Below are positions 1-6,655 of a DNA stretch of 11,930 bases, in pieces; position 1 is the stretch's first letter, and every line of letters starts with the position of its first letter. The translations under genes were made by a program, and so were the position numbers. Source of the DNA: an uncultured Cellvibrio sp. (GTDB taxonomy: Bacteria; Pseudomonadota; Gammaproteobacteria; Pseudomonadales; Cellvibrionaceae). Location of the stretch: contig CAMLOU010000129.1 of NCBI GenBank assembly GCA_946481735.1, positions 1 through 11,930 on the forward strand. The letters run 5' to 3'. A model generated the notes under the pieces. The model saw only the letters and a list, made by a program, of their open reading frames with translations. It made no database searches and was not told the origin of the DNA.

Positions 1-20
1 AAGCGGGTTAGTTTTTCCCC

Positions 21-48
21 TTGCGTTATGCATTGATTCTGATAGTAT
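21..48 (+). promoter_or_regulatory. Candidate sigma70 promoter for rpmE
   Basis: A TTGCGT box (21-26) stands 16 bases before TAGTAT (43-48). The -10 box is preceded by TG at 40-41, giving an extended -10 (TGaTAGTAT). The -35 match is poor (3 of 6) and the -10 match is 4 of 6, so the call rests mostly on the extended -10 and on its position about 90 bases before the L31 start codon. If it is used, transcription would begin near 55 and leave an 80-90 base leader. Confidence 0.4.
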
Positions 49-64
49 CCCCGCTCCTTAAATT

Positions 65-126
65 CCGCCCTTTTACCAACCGTTGTGCGGTGCTCGACAA
101 ATGCTCGGGTGGCGGCACAAAAAACG
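65..126 (+). promoter_or_regulatory. Possible structured 5' leader of rpmE mRNA
   Basis: Two mutually exclusive pairings are visible ahead of the L31 start. CCGCC (65-69) can pair with GGCGG (111-115), and TTGTGC (83-88) can pair with GCACAA (115-120). They share base 115. A TGCTCG hexamer also occurs twice (91-96 and 102-107). Ribosomal protein L31 mRNAs in gammaproteobacteria are known to carry autoregulatory leaders, so a structured control element is plausible here. Short stems of this kind also arise by chance, and I have not matched the fold to a known leader model. Confidence 0.25.
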
Positions 127-139
127 ACAGGCAAACATC

Positions 140-358
140 ATGAAACCAGAAATTCATCCCGATTACGCCGAAGTTGCTGTTAACTGCAGCTGTGGCAACA
201 CTTTTAAAACCCGTTCTACATTAGGTAAAGATTTCCACGTAGACGTCTGCAACGAATGCCACCCCTTCTATACCGGCAAGCAGAAGATGGTAGATACCGG
301 TGGCCGTATTGACCGTTTTACCAAGCGCTTCGCCAGCCGTATTGGTGGCAAGAAGTAA
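140..358 (+). CDS. rpmE: 50S ribosomal protein L31 (zinc-binding form)
   Basis: This 72-residue protein is the large-subunit ribosomal protein L31, which contributes to the bridge between the two ribosomal subunits. It starts [12 protein letters not shown], which is typical of the family. Cys16, Cys18, Cys37 and Cys40 are the four zinc ligands of the C+ type, so this is the zinc-containing paralogue (RpmE) and not the zinc-independent RpmE2/YkgM form made under zinc starvation. An in-frame ATG at 83 would add 19 residues that do not resemble the family, so the ATG at 140 is preferred although its ribosome binding site is weak. The gene ends in the usual basic tail (RIGGKK) and is followed by a strong intrinsic terminator. 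It has its own candidate promoter and leader upstream, so it is probably a single-gene transcript with some readthrough into the nuclease gene. Confidence 0.96.
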   Translation: MKPEIHPDYAEVAVNCSCGNTFKTRSTLGKDFHVDVCNECHPFYTGKQKMVDTGGRIDRFTKRFASRIGGKK

Positions 359-395
359 GACAGACGTTATGTTTCCTCGCTATCAGTCGGGAAGC

Positions 396-1220
396 ATGCA
401 TCCAGAAACGCCGAAAGCTCTCGCTTTCGGCGTTTTTGTTTGTATGGTGGTCTGGGGCGAGATGGCGGTTGCCGCTTGTCCTGCCCCAAGGATTGACGAA
501 ACCGTTCGGCTTGCCCAGGTTGTGGATGGCGATACCCTGCGTTTGCAGGATGGCCGACGTGTGCGGGTTCTGGGTATTAATACACCGGAAGTGGCATGGG
601 AGGGGCATGTGGGTCAAGCCCTGGGGGCTGAAGCAACAACCGCAAGCCGCCAGTTTCTGCCGCGTCATCAACAGGTTCACCTCGCTTACGACCTGGATCG
701 TGAAGACCGCTATGGCAGATTGTTAGCGCACGTTTACAACCAGCAACGTCAGAGCCTGGCGGCACACTTGCTTGCGCAAGGGTTGGCGTTGCAGGTGGTT
801 GTGCCGCCCAATGTCAGCGAGATGGATTGCCTGACGCGCCAGGAGGGTATTGCACGGCAGAAAAACCGTGGCATATGGCGGGAAAAGGCTTGGGACCTGC
901 GAGCCGCCGCTGGGCTTGAACTCGATCAAACCGGCTTTGTTCGCCTTCATGGGAAAGTAACGAAGGTGAGCGTGCAACGTGATGTCTGGCTGGAGCTTGA
1001 TGGCCCGGTGGTGATCAAGATAGCGCAGCAGGATCGGCGTTATTTTGCTGATGAAGAATGGCAATCATGGCTGGGCAAACCCGTTAAGGTGCGCGGTTGG
1101 TTGATCAACCGCGCTAGTGAGTTTCAGCGTAAGCGGGGGTTTAAGCCTCTGCAGTTGCAAGTCCGTCATCCCCTGATGCTGGAGATGTCCCCCCTCAAAA
1201 AGCCAGCCGACCGACCTTAA
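396..1220 (+). CDS. Exported staphylococcal-nuclease-like (thermonuclease family) protein
   Basis: The protein has 274 residues from the ATG at 396. Residues 1-27 look like a signal peptide: a short n-region, the hydrophobic stretch LAFGVFVCMVVWG, and an AVAA cleavage region before Cys28. Residues about 35-165 are an SNase domain with the family's key residues: the DGDT calcium-site motif (44-47), Arg57 in RVRVLG, Glu65 in NTPE and Arg108 in DRYGR, matching Arg35, Glu43 and Arg87 of the S. aureus enzyme. It is therefore probably a calcium-dependent nuclease acting in the periplasm or outside the cell. Residues about 178-240 look like a small beta-rich, possibly OB-like domain. Cys28 and Cys145 could form a disulfide. 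Alternatively VAAC could be a weak lipobox. An in-frame ATG at 369 would only lengthen the n-region. Neither start has a clear Shine-Dalgarno site. The start at 444 would lose the hydrophobic core. The function of the C-terminal part is unknown. Confidence 0.88.
   Translation: MHPETPKALAFGVFVCMVVWGEMAVAACPAPRIDETVRLAQVVDGDTLRLQDGRRVRVLGINTPEVAWEGHVGQALGAEATTASRQFLPRHQQVHLAYDLDREDRYGRLLAHVYNQQRQSLAAHLLAQGLALQVVVPPNVSEMDCLTRQEGIARQKNRGIWREKAWDLRAAAGLELDQTGFVRLHGKVTKVSVQRDVWLELDGPVVIKIAQQDRRYFADEEWQSWLGKPVKVRGWLINRASEFQRKRGFKPLQLQVRHPLMLEMSPLKKPADRP
406..442 (+). terminator. Intrinsic terminator of rpmE, inside the nuclease signal-peptide codons
   Basis: A perfect 13-bp inverted repeat (AAACGCCGAAAGC at 406-418 and GCTTTCGGCGTTT at 423-435) with a four-base TCTC loop is followed by a T-rich tract (433-441). 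This is a textbook rho-independent terminator. It sits 47 bases after the rpmE stop codon and is the natural end of that transcript. It also encodes residues 4-14 of the nuclease signal peptide, so transcripts of the nuclease that start upstream must read through it. Confidence 0.9.
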
Positions 1221-3697
1221 AATATTTCCTCCGGCAAGATGTCGTCCGCCGATTGCTCGGCATTGGATGACGTGCTGTCTCCTGCCTGGGGAACGTCCTC
1301 TACACGAAAGATTTCAAATATTGCGTCGGGATCTTCGGGTTGTGCCCGGGCGCCAGTGTCGCGATTGATGCGTACAGTGACGATGCCATTGGGTTGCGGC
1401 GGGGTATTTTCAGCAACGCCATCCAGAGCGGTGCGCATAAAATCGATCCAGATCGGCAATGCTGCTGACCCCCCGTATTCTGTGCGTCCCAACAAGGTAT
1501 TTTGATCAAACCCTACCCAACTGACAGCAACCACGTCCGGGCTGTAGCCTGCAAACCAGGTATCCCTCGGGCCGTTGGTGGTGCCGGTTTTTCCAGCAAT
1601 ATCACTGCGATCAAGCTTGCGGGCCAGGCGGCCGGTACCCAGGGTAATAACATCCTTCAGCATTGAATCAATAATATAAGCCACGCGTTCTTCAATGATG
1701 CGCGGAGCATAGCGAGTGGTGTCGATGGGTTGTGGAAGAATGCCATCTGTCAGGGTTTCCTCAAAAGGAACATAACCTGGCTCTTCTTCTGGCAATGTCT
1801 CCAGCAGGGCAGCGGCCTGCCGCGCAGCCTCGGCTTGTTCGCACTCTTTGCAAACGATCATGGGTTGCGCTTCGTATACCACCTTGCCCGATGCGTCCTC
1901 GATGCGTGTTACCAGGTGTGGCTCGATCTTGAAGCCGCCATTGGCAAAGGTAGCGTAGCCGGTAGCCATTTGTAGCGGCGTCAACTCATGGGTTCCCAAC
2001 GCCAGGGTCAGGTCACGGGGAAAGCGGGTTTTATCGAAGCCAAAGCGTTCAAGGCTATCAAGCGCCTTGTCTAACCCCAGGCTGCGCAACAGGCGAATGG
2101 ATACCAGGTTACGTGAGCGATAGAGTGCTTGGCGCAGGCGGATCGGGCCGGAAAATTTCCCATCATCATTCTCTGGTCTCCAGGATGCACCTGTTGCTGT
2201 ATCTTCAATGACGATCGGCGCATCATTGATGACAGACGCCGGGGTAAAGCCATTTTCCAGGGCAGCAGTGTAGAAGAAGGGTTTAAAGCTGGAGCCGGGT
2301 TGACGCGCGCCTTGTACGGCACGATTGAAATGGCTCTGCCGGAAATCAAAGCCGCCAACCAGCGCGAGGATGGCGCCGTCCTGCGGGTTGAGGGCAACCA
2401 GGGTTGCCTGGGCTGCGGGAACCTGGCTCAGACGCCAAGCGCCCTCTGTGTCACGGGCGATACGGATAACGTCGCCGTAGTGGAGGAAGTCGCTCGCTTG
2501 GGTCGGTGCAGGGCCACGACTGTCCTCATTGATATAGGGGCGAGCGGTAGCTAAGCCCTGTTCCCAACCCAGCTCAATGATCTCACCGGATGCGGTGACG
2601 GCTTTGACCGCCTGTTCGGCGACCTCGGTAACGGCGGCCGCTTCCAGTCCGCCAAAATTGGGGATATCCCCCAGCTTCTCCCGCCAATCACTGAAATCAT
2701 CAGTTGTCGATGGCTCGAAGCGTTGTTCGGGGCCGCGATAGCCATGGCGCTGATCGTAGCTGAGTAAGCCGCTGATGACCGCTGCCTGCGCACTGGCCTG
2801 CATCTCACTATCGACGCTGGTGTAAACCCGATAGCCATCGTTATAAGCATTTTCACCAAATCGATCAAAAACTTCCTTGCGCGCCAGTTCTGCCACATAA
2901 GGCGCGTACAAATCCAGGGTGAGGCCATGGTAGCTGGTGAGTATGGACTCACTAATGGCGGCATCATGGGTCGCCTGATCAATGTAGCCCAGCTTCAACA
3001 TGCGTCCGATGATCCAGTCGCGGCGGATCAAGGCTCGTTGAGGATTGGCCAGTGGGTTGTAAGCGGAGGGTGCCTTCAGGCTGCCGACGATGGTGGCGTA
3101 TTGGGCCAGAGACAGTTCACTGGCATCTTTTCCGTAGTAAATCTGGGCCGCAGCCTGCAAACCATAGGCGCGGTTGCCGAAAAACATCTTGTTGCTGAAG
3201 AGCTCAAGGATCTCTTCTTTTGTGAGCTGCCGCTCAATTTGAAAAGAAAGCAGTATCTCATTGAACTTTCTCGAAAATACTTGTTTGCGGGTAAGGAAAA
3301 AATCACGTGCCAGCTGCATAGTGATGGTGCTGCCACCGGACTGTATTTGACCTGTTTGCAATAATTGTGAACCCGCGCGCAATAGGCCTCTTAGCGAAAC
3401 GCCATGATGGTCGTAGAATTCGGCGTCTTCGGCAGCGAGTAAGGCTTTGATATATAAGGGAGGAAGCTCTTCGAAGGTTAATGGTGTGCGACGCTGTTCG
3501 CCAAATTCACCAATTAACTTATTGTCCCTTGAATAAACGCGTAAAGGGGTCTGTAATTTAACCTGCTTTAACGTTTCGACAGATGGCAGCTTGGGGCTCA
3601 AGTAGAGGTACATGCCAGCCAGTGTCACCAAGGTAACGCTGAAGCCGGACAGTAACAGCCAGATAAAGGCTTTCAACCAGGTTTTTTTAATAGGCAT
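1217..3697 (-). CDS. mrcA: Penicillin-binding protein 1A (bifunctional transglycosylase/transpeptidase)
   Basis: This 826-residue class A PBP polymerises glycan strands and cross-links peptidoglycan at the inner membrane. Residues 7-33 form the single membrane anchor. The GT51 transglycosylase domain carries EDAEFYDHHG (catalytic Glu90) and GGSTITMQLAR (121-131). An OB-like insert follows. The transpeptidase domain has SSFK (nucleophile Ser469), SRN (528-530) and KTGTT (703-707), so both activities look intact. Length is normal for the family (about 820-850). A longer frame begins at 3748, but that ATG overlaps a TATAAT box and the extra 17 residues are not PBP1a-like, so the start at 3697 (MPIKKTW) is preferred. 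The name ponA is used in Pseudomonas. The gene diverges from pilM and its stop codon overlaps that of the nuclease. A CxxC pair (Cys616, Cys619) lies between the SxN and KTG motifs. Confidence 0.96.
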   Translation of the reverse strand: MPIKKTWLKAFIWLLLSGFSVTLVTLAGMYLYLSPKLPSVETLKQVKLQTPLRVYSRDNKLIGEFGEQRRTPLTFEELPPLYIKALLAAEDAEFYDHHGVSLRGLLRAGSQLLQTGQIQSGGSTITMQLARDFFLTRKQVFSRKFNEILLSFQIERQLTKEEILELFSNKMFFGNRAYGLQAAAQIYYGKDASELSLAQYATIVGSLKAPSAYNPLANPQRALIRRDWIIGRMLKLGYIDQATHDAAISESILTSYHGLTLDLYAPYVAELARKEVFDRFGENAYNDGYRVYTSVDSEMQASAQAAVISGLLSYDQRHGYRGPEQRFEPSTTDDFSDWREKLGDIPNFGGLEAAAVTEVAEQAVKAVTASGEIIELGWEQGLATARPYINEDSRGPAPTQASDFLHYGDVIRIARDTEGAWRLSQVPAAQATLVALNPQDGAILALVGGFDFRQSHFNRAVQGARQPGSSFKPFFYTAALENGFTPASVINDAPIVIEDTATGASWRPENDDGKFSGPIRLRQALYRSRNLVSIRLLRSLGLDKALDSLERFGFDKTRFPRDLTLALGTHELTPLQMATGYATFANGGFKIEPHLVTRIEDASGKVVYEAQPMIVCKECEQAEAARQAAALLETLPEEEPGYVPFEETLTDGILPQPIDTTRYAPRIIEERVAYIIDSMLKDVITLGTGRLARKLDRSDIAGKTGTTNGPRDTWFAGYSPDVVAVSWVGFDQNTLLGRTEYGGSAALPIWIDFMRTALDGVAENTPPQPNGIVTVRINRDTGARAQPEDPDAIFEIFRVEDVPQAGDSTSSNAEQSADDILPEEIF

Positions 3698-3746
3698 TTT
3701 TTCTAACAGAATTAATGAGTTAGCAGTTTTGCGACAAGTGGCGGGC

Positions 3747-3752
3747 ATTATA
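3747..3752 (-). promoter_or_regulatory. Candidate -10 box of the mrcA promoter
   Basis: The minus strand reads a perfect TATAAT at 3752-3747, about 50 bases upstream of the preferred mrcA start at 3697. Upstream bases at the -35 position are only weakly consensus-like. The box overlaps the in-frame ATG at 3748, which argues that this ATG is not in the mRNA and supports the shorter protein start. Confidence 0.5.
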
Positions 3753-3787
3753 CGGGCTTTTTCCCTGTTTACATATCGGCTGGTTTG

Positions 3788-3815
3788 TTGCAGGCTTAAG
3801 TTAAAGTGCTATAAC
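3788..3815 (+). promoter_or_regulatory. Candidate promoter of the pilMNOPQ operon
   Basis: TTGCAG (3788-3793) and TATAAC (3810-3815) are separated by 16 bases and lie 36 bases ahead of the pilM ATG. The -10 matches 5 of 6 and the -35 matches 3 of 6. No sigma54-type GG-N10-GC pair was seen at this place. The rightward and mrcA promoters are about 60 bp apart, so a regulator bound between them could affect both. Confidence 0.45.
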
Positions 3816-3830
3816 ATAAACAGCGTCTAA

Positions 3831-4918
<1,088 letters not shown>

Positions 4919-4919
<1 letters not shown>

Positions 4920-5500
4920 TGGCAAAGATTAACTTACTCCCCTGGCGTGAAGCCTATCGCAAGGAAAAGAAAGACCAGTTCATTGCGATATTGATCGGGG
5001 TTTTTATCGTATCGGCGCTATTGGCTTACGTCTGGATTTCCAGCGTGGAAGCAGCCATTGATAATCAAAACTCTCGCAACCGCTTGCTGGAAACAGAAAT
5101 CGCTGCCCTGGAAAAGCAGGTTCAGGAAATTGCTGAGCTGAAGAAGGTGCGCGACGACCTGTTGACACGTATCAAAGTCATTCAGGACCTCGAAGGAACC
5201 CGGCCCGTTATCGTGCGTTATTTCGATGATCTGGTGCGCTCCATTCCCGATGGTGTTCATTTGAATTCGGTGGTGCGCACCGGTGACACAATCAGCATTG
5301 AAGGTATCGCTGAGTCGACCAATCGCGTATCCAGCTTTATGCGTAACCTCGATCAATCTGACTGGTTTGCATCCCCCAATTTGACGTCCGTGACTGCTGC
5401 GCCTGAGCAAGGCGAGCAGGCCAATTCATTCAAGATGACCGTGCGCACTTCTGCTCCACAAGAACAGACTGATGCGGCTGCAAATGAGGAGGGTAAATAA
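4919..5500 (+). CDS. pilN: Type IV pilus inner-membrane protein PilN
   Basis: This 193-residue bitopic inner-membrane protein begins with the conserved cytoplasmic peptide MAKINLLPWREAYR. In the family this peptide docks into the cleft of PilM. Residues about 21-43 form the membrane helix, about 47-92 are a predicted periplasmic coiled coil, and about 95-178 form the ferredoxin-like domain that pairs with PilO. The C-terminal tail (179-193) is polar and probably disordered. The start overlaps the pilM stop by one base and the stop is one base from pilO, so the three are almost certainly co-translated. Confidence 0.96.
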
Positions 5501-5501
5501 C

Positions 5502-6113
5502 ATGTCATTTGCAGAATCCATGGAGCAGCTTAAGAACTTTGACGTGAATGATATCGATTTTGAAAAAATCGGTATTTGGCCTGTGCCGGCAAAGATTTTT
5601 GTGGCGGTGTTACTAATTGCTGTTGTATTTGCTGCGACCTACTACGTGTGGATCAAAGACCTGAATATGCAGCTTGATACAATTGTTAAAAAAGAAGCTA
5701 CATTAAAAGAGACATATAGAAAGAAAAGTTTTGAGGCCGCTAACCTTGAAGCTTACCGAGCCCAGATGGTGGAGATGAAGAGCACCTTCGACTCCTTGTT
5801 GTCACGCTTACCGACAGATACCGAAGTGCCGGGATTATTGGAAGATATCGATACGCGTGGTTCAGAAAGCGGTCTGACCATCAACAGCATCAAGCTGGAA
5901 GCGGAGCGTACGGCTGAGTATTACATTGAGCTGCCCATCAGTATTGATGTAGAAGGTGGATATCATGATTTGGGTGGTTTCGTCAGTGGCGTTGCAGGTA
6001 TGCCTCGTATTGTTACATTGCATGATTATTCAATCACCCGGAAAAAAGACGGTGCTGAGCTGGCAATGAAAATCTCTGCAAAAACCTATCGCTACAAATC
6101 GCAGGAGCAGTAG
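5502..6113 (+). CDS. pilO: Type IV pilus inner-membrane protein PilO
   Basis: The protein has 203 residues: a cytoplasmic segment (1-28), one membrane helix (about 29-51), a coiled coil (about 52-100) and a periplasmic ferredoxin-like domain. It heterodimerises with PilN and contacts PilP, forming the alignment subcomplex that connects the motor with the secretin. The ATG at 5502 is preceded at a good distance by GAGGAGGG (5486-5493), the best ribosome binding site in the operon. This favours it over the in-frame ATG at 5472, which lies inside pilN. A stretch around 5680-5735, encoding part of the coiled coil (KKEATLKETYRKKSF), is noticeably more AT-rich than its surroundings and uses an AGA arginine codon. 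Confidence 0.95.
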   Translation: MSFAESMEQLKNFDVNDIDFEKIGIWPVPAKIFVAVLLIAVVFAATYYVWIKDLNMQLDTIVKKEATLKETYRKKSFEAANLEAYRAQMVEMKSTFDSLLSRLPTDTEVPGLLEDIDTRGSESGLTINSIKLEAERTAEYYIELPISIDVEGGYHDLGGFVSGVAGMPRIVTLHDYSITRKKDGAELAMKISAKTYRYKSQEQ

Positions 6114-6115
6114 AA

Positions 6116-6649
6116 ATGAAGAAAATTTCATACGCTCTCGTCTTCGGTTTGTGTGCGTTTTTGCTAACAGCTTGCGACTCATCTTCCCAGCACCAGGATC
6201 TGCATGATTTTATGGCGGAAACCAAGCGTCGACCACAAGGGCAAATTGAACCGCTCCCGGCATTTCGTCCGTATCGTCCTTTTGCTTATAGCGCGATGAC
6301 CTTGCGGAGCCCGTTTGATCCGCCAGTGAGGGAAGAAGATAAAGCATCAATAAAAGGTGGTAGGACTGTTGAGCCGGATATGAACCGTGAGCGGGAGTAT
6401 CTTGAGAGCTTCAATATTGCTGGCCTGACGATGGTAGGTACATTGACCAAATCCGGTCGTCTGTGGGCCTTGATTGATGACGGACAGGGTGGGGTGCACT
6501 CCGTTACCGTCGGCAATTATATGGGCAAAAACCACGGCAAGATCATAACTGCGGATCGCGCACAAATTGAAGTGCTCGAAATTGTCTCTGATGGCGCAAA
6601 CGGTTGGGTTGAGCGTCCCAGAATTATCAAATTAGAAGAAAAGGAATAA
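6116..6649 (+). CDS. pilP: Type IV pilus inner-membrane lipoprotein PilP
   Basis: This is a 177-residue lipoprotein. Residues 1-19 are a signal peptide ending in the lipobox LTAC, with lipidation at Cys20. Asp21 at the +2 position is the classic signal for retention in the inner membrane, which agrees with the known place of PilP. Residues about 25-75 are a Pro-rich extended region with RSPFDPP (64-70), the part that in the family binds the PilNO dimer. Residues about 98-172 are the small beta-sandwich (HR-type) domain that contacts the N0 region of PilQ. It follows pilO by two bases. The CAGGAG at 6102-6107, inside the end of pilO, serves as ribosome binding site. Confidence 0.96.
   Translation: MKKISYALVFGLCAFLLTACDSSSQHQDLHDFMAETKRRPQGQIEPLPAFRPYRPFAYSAMTLRSPFDPPVREEDKASIKGGRTVEPDMNREREYLESFNIAGLTMVGTLTKSGRLWALIDDGQGGVHSVTVGNYMGKNHGKIITADRAQIEVLEIVSDGANGWVERPRIIKLEEKE
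6641..6645 (+). promoter_or_regulatory. Ribosome binding site for pilQ
   Basis: AAGGA at the very end of pilP lies 10 bases before the ATG at 6656. This site favours the start at 6656 over the in-frame ATG at 6686, which has only a GGGG stretch in front of it. Confidence 0.55.
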
Positions 6650-6655
6650 ACCATC

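Noticed and set aside
1..34. Minus-strand ATG at 34 open to the window edge (MHNARGKTNPL), considered as the start of a divergent gene such as priA
   Set aside because: Only 11 codons are visible, no family motif can be seen and the ribosome binding site is badly spaced.
2..55. AGCGGG (2-7) and CCCGCT (50-55) inverted repeat around the rpmE promoter
   Set aside because: Only six bases with a 42-base gap; likely chance.
83..139. In-frame upstream extension of rpmE from the ATG at 83 (19 more residues)
   Set aside because: The added residues do not look like L31, and the family starts with MKP/MKx at 140. The stretch fits an mRNA leader better.
1239..3364. Several long open frames antisense to or overlapping mrcA
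   Set aside because: They follow the codon periodicity of mrcA on the opposite strand, have no recognisable domains or ribosome binding sites, and are shadows of a long conserved gene.
3698..3748. Longer mrcA start at 3748
   Set aside because: The ATG lies within a perfect TATAAT box and the extra 17 residues put unusual sequence before the standard short cytoplasmic tail and membrane helix.
3781..3793. Possible sigma54 promoter (TGG...TTGCA) before pilM
   Set aside because: The GG and GC pairs are six bases apart instead of the required ten.
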